Source: Clostridium sp.
Lineage (GTDB): Bacteria; Bacillota; Clostridia; Clostridiales; Clostridiaceae
Reading direction: 5' to 3'
DNA: 64,000 bases
Assembly (NCBI RefSeq): GCF_026168755.1
Contig: NZ_JAPFDR010000002.1
Span: 62,001-126,000 of the forward strand
Part shown: piece after piece, positions 11,745 to 20,345 of the stretch
How the letters are laid out: each line of letters opens with the position of its first letter
Numbering within the stretch: the stretch's first letter is position 1
Program-made: the position numbers and the translations under genes
The notes under the pieces: generated by a model
What the model was told of the DNA's origin: nothing
The model's input: only the letters and a program-made list of their open reading frames with translations
Databases searched by the model: none

Positions 11745-13757
11745 TTATTTTTTATTTAAATATGGCATTACATCTTGAGTATATGCTCTTAATACTTCCG
11801 CAACACTCCATGCTTGAGAATAGCATCCTCTTCCAGTAGAAGCAAAATCTCCATCAAAAATTTCAGCTATCCCATTTATACATCCATCTCTCATAGTATC
11901 CTCAAAAACTTTACACATATAATTTGCCTTATCTATAACTTCCTTAGAATAGTCATTTACTTTACAGTAAGCTGTTATAAAACTTCCTATTAAGAATCCC
12001 CATGTTGTTCCCATATGATAAGCACAATCTCTATCAAATAGCTTTCCTATATATTTTCTCTTATAATCTTTATCCATAAATGAAAGTGAACGTAATCCAT
12101 AAGTAGCATATAAATGCTTATACACAGTATTTACTATCATTTTTTCTTTTTCTCTATCTAAAATAGAAAATGGTAATGATACTGCCCAAATTTGGTTTGG
12201 TCTTATTTTATCATCATTTTCATCTACAACATCATACAGACAACTCTTTTCCTCATTCCAGAATCTATCATTAAATGATTTTTTAACTCTTTCAGAAAGA
12301 TTTATATATTCACTATTATCATCACCAAACTTCCCAGCTAAATCCTCCATTATTTTTAGCGCATTATACCATAATGCATTTATTTCAACTGGCTTTCCAT
12401 GTCTTGGTGTTACAACATAATCACCAACTCTAACATCCATCCAAGTAACTTGATCAAGCCCTCCCCCAGCAAATACTAATCCATCACTATCCATTCCGAT
12501 TGAATAATCAGTCTTGCTTGCATAAGCTTTGTATATTTCTTTTAATTTTGGATATATTTTTTCCCCTATGAATCTGTAATCACTTAAATCACCAGTATAC
12601 TTCAAGTATTTATAAACAGCTTGGAAATACCATAAAGAAGCATCTACAGTATTATATCCTGGCTCAGTATTAGCATCTGGAAATACATTAGGAACTAATC
12701 CATTTTTTATATATTTAGCAAATGATTCTAATATTTCTCTGGCATCGCTAAATCTTTTTGTTACTAAAGTCAGACCTTCAAATGCAATCATTGTATCTCT
12801 ACCCCAATCTGTAAACCAAGGTAGTCCTGCTAACACAGTTTTTAATCCTGTACTTTGTCTATTTACAATAAAATGATCTCCTGCTTTAACTAAGTTGTTA
12901 GCAAACTCATCTTTTAAATCTGCATTTTTAACTAACTCTTCTGCTCTTGCTTTATATTCTCTTACAATATCAAATCCTGATTTTTCATTTAATCCTTCTA
13001 TTGTACACTTAATATAAAACTTTTTCTTTTCAAATGGTTTTAATTCAATATGAACTTCATATGGTGTGTAGTGATTATCTACACCTAAAAATCCAGTTCT
13101 ATGATCAATCATATAAAAATGATTTTCTTCTATTAAATAATTTGGTGTTGCCATACTTGTAGGAATTAAACTTCTATCATAATAATTACCTTCTGATGTA
13201 TAAAACTCTATTTTTATATCCTTATTACTATCTGGTATTAATATTAAAGTTTTTTCATCTACATTAACATCAAATTTTAATTCTGATCTTTCACTTGTTT
13301 CTCCAGCTTCTCTATAATTAAATAACGGAACTAAATTTAACTTAGCTTCCTCACTACCATTTTCAATTTCATAGCATACAGCGACAGTATTATGTCCATA
13401 CTCCATAGCTATACTTTTATTTATGGAAATATCTTCAACCCTATATCTATACTCTGGAATCGTATCCAAAATAAACTGCTCTAAATACTCTTGTCCATTT
13501 TTTGAAGTTCCTATATATTGCTGAGATGTTAAATCATATTCTCTATCTTTAATAATAATTTGCTCTTGCACTCTTGTAAGTATAAGCTTTCTATTTACAG
13601 GCGCATTTAATGAAGCTATTAAATATCCATGAAAAGCCTGTGAAGCTCCCCCAGCAACAGTATGGTTAGCATATCCACCAATTCCATTCCCAACTACCCA
13701 TGATAATTCATTACCATCTTCTATCGTTTTCCACATTCCTCTTCCATACTTATACAT
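11745..13757 (-). CDS. Glycogen debranching enzyme / amylo-alpha-1,6-glucosidase (GDE type)
   Basis: The 670-residue protein matches the archaeal/bacterial-type glycogen debranching family. An N-terminal GDE_N domain (about 1-260) carries the usual SWVVGNGIGGYA motif. A C-terminal (alpha/alpha)6 barrel (about 290-660) has GLPWFTDWGRDTMIAFEG, GLVFAGGGLDQVTWMDVRVG and GRGCYSQAWSVAEVLRAY. This fold hydrolyses alpha-1,6 branch points of glycogen or related glucans. An ATG at 13829 would add 24 residues with no ribosome site. The ATG at 13757 follows AAGGGGAAG and starts at the conserved MYKYGRG region, so it is preferred. No glycogen synthesis genes are adjacent. Confidence 0.87.
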   Translation of the reverse strand: MYKYGRGMWKTIEDGNELSWVVGNGIGGYANHTVAGGASQAFHGYLIASLNAPVNRKLILTRVQEQIIIKDREYDLTSQQYIGTSKNGQEYLEQFILDTIPEYRYRVEDISINKSIAMEYGHNTVAVCYEIENGSEEAKLNLVPLFNYREAGETSERSELKFDVNVDEKTLILIPDSNKDIKIEFYTSEGNYYDRSLIPTSMATPNYLIEENHFYMIDHRTGFLGVDNHYTPYEVHIELKPFEKKKFYIKCTIEGLNEKSGFDIVREYKARAEELVKNADLKDEFANNLVKAGDHFIVNRQSTGLKTVLAGLPWFTDWGRDTMIAFEGLTLVTKRFSDAREILESFAKYIKNGLVPNVFPDANTEPGYNTVDASLWYFQAVYKYLKYTGDLSDYRFIGEKIYPKLKEIYKAYASKTDYSIGMDSDGLVFAGGGLDQVTWMDVRVGDYVVTPRHGKPVEINALWYNALKIMEDLAGKFGDDNSEYINLSERVKKSFNDRFWNEEKSCLYDVVDENDDKIRPNQIWAVSLPFSILDREKEKMIVNTVYKHLYATYGLRSLSFMDKDYKRKYIGKLFDRDCAYHMGTTWGFLIGSFITAYCKVNDYSKEVIDKANYMCKVFEDTMRDGCINGIAEIFDGDFASTGRGCYSQAWSVAEVLRAYTQDVMPYLNKK

Positions 13758-13873
13758 ATATTCTTCCCCTTCTTTTACTAAGTTATATTCCGATAATGAA
13801 ATTATACATAAGTTTTTTTTTACAAACAATAAAACATATCTGCTACTTTTACACTAAAACTGCTAAATTGTTC

Positions 13874-14102
13874 GTTACGTGGAAGCGAAAAAATGAAATA
13901 TTTATTTTCCAGTAACCGTGAAATTTTCACCTAGAATTTATATAATTGATTCCGTAAAGCTTGCTAAAGTTTTTAAACTCGCTATTCGCTCAAACAGTAA
14001 AAACTTCTTTACGCAACTTTACTCCATCAATTATTAAATTCTACGGCTTAATTTCAATGACCCTTCCAAATTAATATTTCATTTTTTCTTTTTTCACGTA
14101 AC
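13874..14102. repeat. Large imperfect palindrome, intergenic repeat copy 1
   Basis: The ends mirror each other: GTTACGT at 13874-13880 against ACGTAAC at 14096-14102. Next inward, GAAAAAATGAAATATT (13887-13902) faces AATATTTCATTTTTTC (14073-14088). Further in, TAGAATTTATATAATTGAT (13932-13950) faces ATCAATTATTAAATTCTA, and CCGTAAAG faces CTTTACG. The centre reads CTCGCTATTCGCTC. The 229-base unit could fold into one long hairpin. It contains no ORF and lies in a gene-free gap. Confidence 0.85.
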
Positions 14103-14264
14103 TACCTATAACATAACACCTTACAGTTAATGTCTTTTGCTACATGTTATATGACAAGTCGTTAACTAAAAGTATTTTAACCTGAATAAAATAAGACTCA
14201 TTAAATTAAAAGTTAATTATTTTATCAAAATAGTTTATAGCACAAAACATTAACTTTATAGGTA
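14103..14264. repeat. Second nested inverted repeat between the two large palindromes
   Basis: TACCTATAA..AGTTAATGTCTTTTGCTACATG (about 14103-14146) is matched imperfectly in reverse by TAGCACAAAACATTAACTTTATAGGTA (about 14237-14264). The left arm is also a direct repeat of 17982-18030. No ORF with a ribosome site is present. Confidence 0.55.
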
Positions 14265-14301
14265 TTTCTCTTTTAAATTGCAGACCTAGGCTTTAAAGCT
14301 A

Positions 14302-14513
14302 GTGATAGAGAAAAATTAATGATATAACCGGAAGAAAGTATTATATAATAAGCTTTAGAATTTAATTATTATTGTAATAAAACTAGCGTTAAGAAGCTGA
14401 GGTAAGCGATAGCGAACTTCGAAGCTTTAGCTGATTTTATGGAAATAATAATATAAATTCTTAGCGAAATTATATGACTTAATGGAGGTTATATCATTAA
14501 TTTTCGGCATCAC
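14302..14513. repeat. Large imperfect palindrome, intergenic repeat copy 2
   Basis: Outer arms are GTGATAGAG.AAAATTAATGATATAACC at 14302-14329 and GGTTATATCATTAATTTTCGGCATCAC at 14487-14513. Inner arms are TTAGAATTTAATTATTATTG (about 14356) and ATAATAATATAAATTCTTA (about 14445). The centre at 14401-14416 reads GGTAAGCGATAGCGAA, which resembles the centre of the palindrome at 13874-14102 in inverse orientation. It ends 25 bases before the stop of the next gene. Confidence 0.85.
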
Positions 14514-14538
14514 TGCATTAACGCTTTGGTTCGCAATA

Positions 14539-14967
14539 TTATTTGCTATGTTGATCTGTGAAGTCTCCTTTGCTTATTGCAATGCGCTCTGCAACTAGGT
14601 TAGAAATCACTTCATTTACAGTCCAATCTATTGAAGTTTCTGTAACTACAGCCTTTAAAACATTATTCACTCTTACTTTTTTTAGATTTTCAATAAAGAT
14701 ATTCATCTTTGCTGGTGGTATTGCATTAAATATTATAGCTCTCTCTTTTCTTCCATCTTCACATTCTGAGTTTATATTGTTATATAATACATCTTTAATA
14801 ACTGTATTACCATTTTTACTATTTAAAATTATTTGATCTCTAATCCCTAAAATCATGGCACAGTTTTTAACTTTTTGTAAATCCTTTCCTCCTAAGTTAC
14901 AAAGTAATATGCAAGTTCTCCCCTCTCTAGCAGTATTATCTTTTATATCTAACTTATCAAATGACAT
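14539..14967 (-). CDS. DUF3783 domain protein
   Basis: The 142-residue cytosolic protein matches the DUF3783 family found in clostridia, as I recall its pattern: an N-terminal CILLCNLGG / KVKNCAMILGI / DQIIL segment (about 19-48), then a central RAIIFNAIPPAKMNIFIENLKK helix-strand unit (about 80-101) and a closing KAVVTETSIDWTVNEVISNLVAER. A GGAGGAATACAT ribosome site precedes the ATG. No biochemical role is known to me. It is a single gene between the repeat array and the divergent YopX-like gene. Confidence 0.65.
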   Translation of the reverse strand: MSFDKLDIKDNTAREGRTCILLCNLGGKDLQKVKNCAMILGIRDQIILNSKNGNTVIKDVLYNNINSECEDGRKERAIIFNAIPPAKMNIFIENLKKVRVNNVLKAVVTETSIDWTVNEVISNLVAERIAISKGDFTDQHSK

Positions 14968-15203
14968 ATGTATTCCTCCAATTTTATTTATTAACTTTTT
15001 TAGTATAATTATATCATAAAATTCTTTTATTTAATATTTAAACAATAATAATTATTATTTAATACTTAAAATAAATTTTATGATTCTGTAAGAAATATTA
15101 TATAATTTTAAATAAATATATTTTCAAATATTTTCCATTTTGTTATAATATACTATATGTTATGTAAATAATTATTTCTATGTTAAAGATTGGAGTGTTT
15201 TTA

Positions 15204-15665
15204 GTGGAAAAAAATTTAAAATTCAAAATATACAATAAGGTTTTAAATAAATGCTTTAAAGTAACTAGAATAGATTATATGGATGAGGTTGTTTATTACT
15301 TTGATAGAGATAAAAATGATGAAGATATAGTTTCTTTTGATGATTCAGTCCTTTTAATGCCTACTGGAATTTGTGACTCTTTAGGTCGTGAAATATTTGA
15401 AGGTGATGTTATAACCTACCAAGAAAGTAGTTTTACTTATAAAAAAACTGCTGAAATAATATATGAAGATGGGTGCTTTATTACAAAACAACTATTTCAA
15501 AAAAATTTAGAACTTAAAGCTCAAAAAGAAAACCTCATTGTTGATGACTTTAAAGATTTATTATGTGTTGCTACATCATCTGTCTGCAAACCAATTAAAA
15601 TTATTGGTAATATTTTTACTTATAAATTAAGCAAAAATAATGCTAAAATAAAAATAGAAGTTTAA
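15204..15665 (+). CDS. YopX-like domain protein
   Basis: The product of about 154 residues carries the core seen in phage YopX proteins: a short strand-rich domain with TGICDSLGREIFEGDVITY (about 53-71) and a later KIIGNIF (about 133-139). YopX proteins are mostly encoded by phages and integrated elements; their role is unknown. TTGGAGTG lies 6 bases before a GTG at 15204, whereas the ATG at 15180 has no ribosome site, so GTG is chosen. No other phage gene is nearby, which makes this an orphan copy. Confidence 0.7.
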   Translation: MEKNLKFKIYNKVLNKCFKVTRIDYMDEVVYYFDRDKNDEDIVSFDDSVLLMPTGICDSLGREIFEGDVITYQESSFTYKKTAEIIYEDGCFITKQLFQKNLELKAQKENLIVDDFKDLLCVATSSVCKPIKIIGNIFTYKLSKNNAKIKIEV

Positions 15666-15781
15666 TATAACTTCTATTTTTTTATTAAAAAAATAGAATA
15701 TCGCATATATACTACGATATCCTATTTCAATTTTAAAATTTCTTTATTATACTCTGATAACTTTTCTATTAAAACCTTATT

Positions 15782-17446
15782 TTATACTTCCATAATTATC
15801 GGTACAATTATAGGTTTTCTCTTAGTTTTACCATATATAAATGAACCAACATCATTTCTAATATTATTTTTTATCTCTGACCATTTGAATATATTTTTAT
15901 CTACTGAACTTTGTATACTATCATAAGATATTTCTTTTATTTGCTTTACTAGTTCTTCTGATTCTCTTACGTATATAAATCCTCTTGTCACAATATCCGG
16001 ACCTGAAACAATGGAACGACTTTCTTTTTCTATTGCCACAATAATATTTATGATACCATCTTTTGATAAGTTCTTTCTATCCCTTAAAACTATATTACCA
16101 ACATCTCCGATACCAATACCATCAACTAAAATATTTCCAGCTTGAACTTTACCGCTTATGCAAGCTGACTTCCTATTTAAACTTAACACATCACCATTTT
16201 CTAAAATAAATGATTTACCTTTTTCTAACCCTACTTCCTCTGCTATTAATATATGCTTTCTTAAATGTTTATATTCACCATGTACTGGCATAAAATATTT
16301 AGGCTTTAAAATTGATTGTAATAATTTTAATTCCTGCTCACAAGCATGACCTGATACGTGAATTTCTTCTATTGATTTATAAATAACATTAGCACCTTTT
16401 TGTGTTAATTCATTTATAACCTTTGATATAGCTTTTTCATTTCCTGGAATAGGATTTGCAGATATAATTATCATATCATCTTTTTCTATTTGAATATTTT
16501 TATGATTAGAACATGCCATTCTTGTAAGCGCTGACATAGGTTCTCCTTGGCTTCCTGTAGTTACAATTGTTATTTGATTGCTGTTATATAACTTTAAATC
16601 TTTTAAGTCAATTAATAACCCTTCTGGCATATCTAAATATCCAAGTTTTATTGCAACCTCTGATATTTTTTCCATACTTCTTCCGCTAAAAGCAATTTTT
16701 CTTCCATATTTAATAGATGAATTTATTATTTGTTGTAACCTATGAATATTTGATGCAAATGTTGCTACAATTATTCTTCCAGTTCCTTTACTAAATAAAT
16801 TATCTAATGTTTCACCTACTGTCTTTTCTGACATTGTATACCCTGGATGACATGCATTAGTACTATCAGCCATAAGTAATAGAACCCCTTGTTTACTTAT
16901 CTTAGCTAATCTTTGTAAATCTATTACATTACCATCAACAGGTGTAAAATCTACTTTAATATCTCCAGTATGGACTACTATACCTAATGGAGTATGAATT
17001 GCTAATGCACAACTATCTGCAATACTATGATTTGTTCTTATAAACTCTACCTTTAATTTTTCTAAAGCTATAGTATCTCCTGGCTTAACTACATTTAAAT
17101 CTACTATATCAAGCATTTTATGTTCTTCTAGCTTATTTTGAATTAATCCTACTGTTAAATTAGTAGCATAAATTGGAGCATTAACTTGCTTTAATATATA
17201 TGGTATCGCCCCTATATGATCCTCATGTCCATGAGTTATAAAAAATCCTTTTACTCTTTCTTTATTATTAACTAAATATGTTACATCTGGAATTACAACA
17301 TCTATTCCATACATTTCTGAGTCTGGGAAAGTCATTCCACAATCTACAACTATGATTTCCTCACCATATTCTATTACTGTTATATTTTTTCCTACTTCTC
17401 CTAATCCACCTAACGGTATAACTTTTATCTTTTTTTTGCTTTCCAT
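15782..17446 (-). CDS. rnj: Ribonuclease J
   Basis: RNase J is a zinc-dependent metallo-beta-lactamase/beta-CASP ribonuclease with 5'-3' exonuclease and endonuclease activity in mRNA decay and rRNA maturation. The 554 residues are full length. The zinc motif HGHEDH is at 72-77, HTGDIKVD comes near 160, and the beta-CASP domain holds ATFASNIHRLQ. PVHGEYKHL and HVSGHA supply late metal and phosphate-binding histidines, and the C-terminal region runs from about 450. GGAGGATTTTA precedes the ATG. A possible promoter, TTGAAC-N16-TAATAT, reads toward it about 100 bases upstream. Whether it corresponds to J1 or J2 cannot be told here. Confidence 0.93.
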   Translation of the reverse strand: MESKKKIKVIPLGGLGEVGKNITVIEYGEEIIVVDCGMTFPDSEMYGIDVVIPDVTYLVNNKERVKGFFITHGHEDHIGAIPYILKQVNAPIYATNLTVGLIQNKLEEHKMLDIVDLNVVKPGDTIALEKLKVEFIRTNHSIADSCALAIHTPLGIVVHTGDIKVDFTPVDGNVIDLQRLAKISKQGVLLLMADSTNACHPGYTMSEKTVGETLDNLFSKGTGRIIVATFASNIHRLQQIINSSIKYGRKIAFSGRSMEKISEVAIKLGYLDMPEGLLIDLKDLKLYNSNQITIVTTGSQGEPMSALTRMACSNHKNIQIEKDDMIIISANPIPGNEKAISKVINELTQKGANVIYKSIEEIHVSGHACEQELKLLQSILKPKYFMPVHGEYKHLRKHILIAEEVGLEKGKSFILENGDVLSLNRKSACISGKVQAGNILVDGIGIGDVGNIVLRDRKNLSKDGIINIIVAIEKESRSIVSGPDIVTRGFIYVRESEELVKQIKEISYDSIQSSVDKNIFKWSEIKNNIRNDVGSFIYGKTKRKPIIVPIIMEV

Positions 17447-17840
17447 TAAAATCCTCCAAATTATTTATTTCAATATATTTTTCTCTATTTTTTGCATAAA
17501 AACAAAAAGTTGTTTTAAATCAACTCATTTATAATTAAATATTATTTTATAATTAAATACGTTCAATTCTTATAACTAAACTGACATCTCTTATAAAGTT
17601 ATTTACTTAACATTGCATTTACAATATTTAACATCTGATTATGTTAATTTTATCTATTGCCTAATGGTGCTAAGTTTATTTAAATATAATTTTTATATAC
17701 TAATATAAAACAACTTAAATAAATACATTTAAAAATTATTACTTATATTCATTTAACTTTTTTTATATTTCTAAGTAATTATAAACAATTCCCCACATTT
17801 TTTCAACTCTATCCCCAAATTGTTAGTTGGAGCTTGAATT
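17447..17840. other. AT-rich intergenic stretch upstream of rnj
   Basis: No ORF with a ribosome site and no strong hairpin are seen here. A candidate minus-strand promoter for rnj (TTGAAC at 17566-17561, TAATAT at 17544-17539, spacer 16) is the only readable signal. The repeat elements start at its right end. Confidence 0.4.
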
Positions 17841-17903
17841 CCGTGATGACGAAAATTAATGATATTACCTCCAGAAATATCATTAATTTTTCTTTATCAC
17901 TGG
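17841..17903. repeat. Short hairpin copy of the intergenic repeat family
   Basis: CCGTGATGACGAAAATTAATG followed by ATATTACCT is mirrored by AGAAATATCATTAATTTTTC then TTTATCACTGG. These are the same outer arms as in the palindrome at 14302-14513, but with almost no interior, so the element looks like an internally deleted copy. Confidence 0.8.
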
Positions 17904-17946
17904 CTTTTAAGTTAAAAGATATAATTTACCCAAGCAATCCCCTTAA

Positions 17947-18040
17947 AAGAAAATAAATATTTCATTTTTTCTTTTTTCACGTAACTAGTTGTAACCTTTC
18001 ATATTATAGTTAACTACTTCTGCTACATATTGTAATATGG
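17947..18040. repeat. Half-copy of the intergenic repeat family
   Basis: The block AATATTTCATTTTTTCTTTT followed by TTCACGTAACTA (17957-17985 and on) is an exact direct repeat of 14073-14104. The similarity continues through AGTTAA..CTTCTGCTACAT to about 18040, matching 14120-14155 imperfectly. It ends just before the gshF stop at 18048. Confidence 0.8.
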
Positions 18041-18047
18041 GCCTCAC

Positions 18048-20345
18048 TTATATCAGTTCTAACAACTTTAAAACATGAGTTGCAATTTTTCTTTCTTTTC
18101 CTTTGTATGGATATGAATGTATGTGAATTGCTGGATTGAAGTTTAATTCTATTATTGCATAATTAGTATTTTCATCCCTATAGTCTTCAAGCATCATATC
18201 CACTCCACAAATCTTAGCTCCTGCAGCTTTTGCTGCATTTATCGCTATTTCTTTAAACTTTTGCGGAATATCATCTGTATAATCTACACTATCTCCACCA
18301 GTACTAATATTTGAGTTTTCTCTTAGGTATATTATTTCATCCTTTTTAGGAATATAGTCAAAATTTTTACCTTGTTGTTTTAAGAATAACTCTGCATTTT
18401 CTTCTAATCTTATTTTTTCAAGTGGTGTTACATATCCCTTACCACGTAGTGGATCTTGATTTTTAACTTCTACTAATTCTGTTATAGTTTTTTCTCCATC
18501 ACCAATAACATTAGCTGGAACTCTATGTAGGATTCCTACTACTTCATCATTTATAACTAAAAATCTATATTCTTTTCCTTTAATAAATTCTTCTATAAGA
18601 ACTGTATTATCATTTTTAAAAGCTATTTCAAAAGCATGAATTATATCTTCTAAACTTGCACCATCTGGGAAAATATTAATTCCTATCCCAAAGTTAGTAC
18701 TCTTTGGTTTTATCACAATAGGTTTATTAATATAGTTATGTGCCTTTATTTTTGCATCTTCTATACTATTAAACTCCTCACCTTTTGGCACCTTTACTCC
18801 CTTTTCTGCTAAAACCTTTTTAGTTACAGTTTTATTTTCCATAATCAATACAGATACATATGTGTCCTTAGAAGTCTTAGTTGCTTGCTTTACATATTCT
18901 ATTTTTTCGTTATTTTTAAGAGATATAAAATTTTCACTTCTATCAACTATATTTACAGTAATTCCTCTTTTAATAGATTCCTTCATTAAAATTTGAGTTG
19001 ATAACTCTAAATCCTCATATCCTTCTAACTTAAATCTATTTTTGTATGCAGATTCCTTATACATTCTAGCTAAATTTAAAAATGCATCAATATATCCTTC
19101 TTCTTTTATTTTTTCAGTTATTTTATATGAGTAAGTTAATTTGCTATCTTTAACTTTATCTATCATGTTATTAATTATATCTTCAAGACCTAAATTTAAC
19201 TCATTATTAACACTCATAACTTCATTAAGTATTTCTAATCCAAAATCTATTCTATTGATGACTTTTCCATCTTGTTTTAACTCTATATCATCAATTCCAT
19301 GTACTGCAATTAATTGTTGATTTTCCAAAGCTTCTTCTTGCCAGTTTTTGAAATCACTTTCTTCCTTCGTTAATAAATAAACATTAAATATTTGTAAAAA
19401 TCTTAAATCCTCTAAACTTATTCCACCTTTTTCAAATGGATTAATATCAATTGTTCTATATTCTAAATATTTTATTCCATCATTAAGTAATGATTCTTTA
19501 AAATTCTTTGTATCACTTGGCTTTAATCTTATTTGACTATATAATTCCTTATGACTTTCTATTAATTCATCTTTAATATATTGATTTACACTTTCTAAAT
19601 GCCCATCAACACTATTATAGCTTGGGAATAAATCCACCTTATTTTTATATCCGCACTTTCCATTTCTATGTGATATTGCCCCTAAACTACTATACTCACT
19701 ATGCTTAACTTTCTTTAACGGACATTTGCAACTATCAATAAAACTTTCATGTACAATTGGTGATGCTCCAAGAAGATATACTATAAGCCATCTATATCTT
19801 AAGTAATTCCTGGCAATCTTCAAATAAATACTATTTTTAAATTCTTTATAACACAGGTTCGTCTCACTATCTTCATATAATCTTTCAATTATATTTTCAT
19901 CAAAAGAAAAATTATAATGAATTCCAGATATAAGTTGCTTTTTTCCACCATACTTAAGCAATAATTTTTCTCTATACTCTTGAGCTTCTTTACTATGATT
20001 AGCAAACTTAGCTACTGGAATATCCTTATCATCAGGTATTATACATGGCATTGATTCAGGCCATAGATACTCATTTCCTATTTCCATGGCAACTATATCA
20101 TATAATGCTCTTGTAAAATTATAAGTTTCCTTAATATCTGATAATGCAGGTGTTATAACTTCTATTTGACTTTCTGAAAAATCTGTAGTTATATATGGAT
20201 TATGTGCTTTATCTCCAAACTCTTCCGGATGATCAGTCTTAACTAAGTACCCATTTTCATCTACCCTTAAAGTTTCTCTTTCAATACCAAAATTTCCATT
20301 TAAAATTTCTTTACTAGAAAATAATTTTTTTATTTTATTTAACAT
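18048..20345 (-). CDS. gshF: Bifunctional glutamate-cysteine ligase / glutathione synthetase
   Basis: GshF (GshAB) makes glutathione from glutamate, cysteine and glycine in two ATP-dependent steps on one polypeptide. The 765 residues show the fusion. The N-terminal glutamate-cysteine ligase domain (about 1-480) opens with FGIERETLRV and has PSYNSVDGHLES and YLEYRTIDINPFE. The C-terminal ATP-grasp domain (about 490-765) has KPKSTNFGIGI, IEEFIKGKEYRFLV, GVDMMLED and IIELNFNPAIHIH. Its ATG overlaps the end of the upstream MATE gene by 11 bases, implying one transcript. Glutathione synthesis is unusual among strict anaerobes but known in several clostridia. Confidence 0.95.
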   Translation of the reverse strand: MLNKIKKLFSSKEILNGNFGIERETLRVDENGYLVKTDHPEEFGDKAHNPYITTDFSESQIEVITPALSDIKETYNFTRALYDIVAMEIGNEYLWPESMPCIIPDDKDIPVAKFANHSKEAQEYREKLLLKYGGKKQLISGIHYNFSFDENIIERLYEDSETNLCYKEFKNSIYLKIARNYLRYRWLIVYLLGASPIVHESFIDSCKCPLKKVKHSEYSSLGAISHRNGKCGYKNKVDLFPSYNSVDGHLESVNQYIKDELIESHKELYSQIRLKPSDTKNFKESLLNDGIKYLEYRTIDINPFEKGGISLEDLRFLQIFNVYLLTKEESDFKNWQEEALENQQLIAVHGIDDIELKQDGKVINRIDFGLEILNEVMSVNNELNLGLEDIINNMIDKVKDSKLTYSYKITEKIKEEGYIDAFLNLARMYKESAYKNRFKLEGYEDLELSTQILMKESIKRGITVNIVDRSENFISLKNNEKIEYVKQATKTSKDTYVSVLIMENKTVTKKVLAEKGVKVPKGEEFNSIEDAKIKAHNYINKPIVIKPKSTNFGIGINIFPDGASLEDIIHAFEIAFKNDNTVLIEEFIKGKEYRFLVINDEVVGILHRVPANVIGDGEKTITELVEVKNQDPLRGKGYVTPLEKIRLEENAELFLKQQGKNFDYIPKKDEIIYLRENSNISTGGDSVDYTDDIPQKFKEIAINAAKAAGAKICGVDMMLEDYRDENTNYAIIELNFNPAIHIHSYPYKGKERKIATHVLKLLELI

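Noticed and set aside
13700..13915. Plus-strand ORF over the start of the debranching gene
   Set aside because: It mainly overlaps the conserved N terminus on the opposite strand, has no ribosome site and runs into the palindrome.
13861..14538. CRISPR array in the repeat region
   Set aside because: The repeats are inverted, long and irregular, with no evenly spaced direct repeats and no cas genes.
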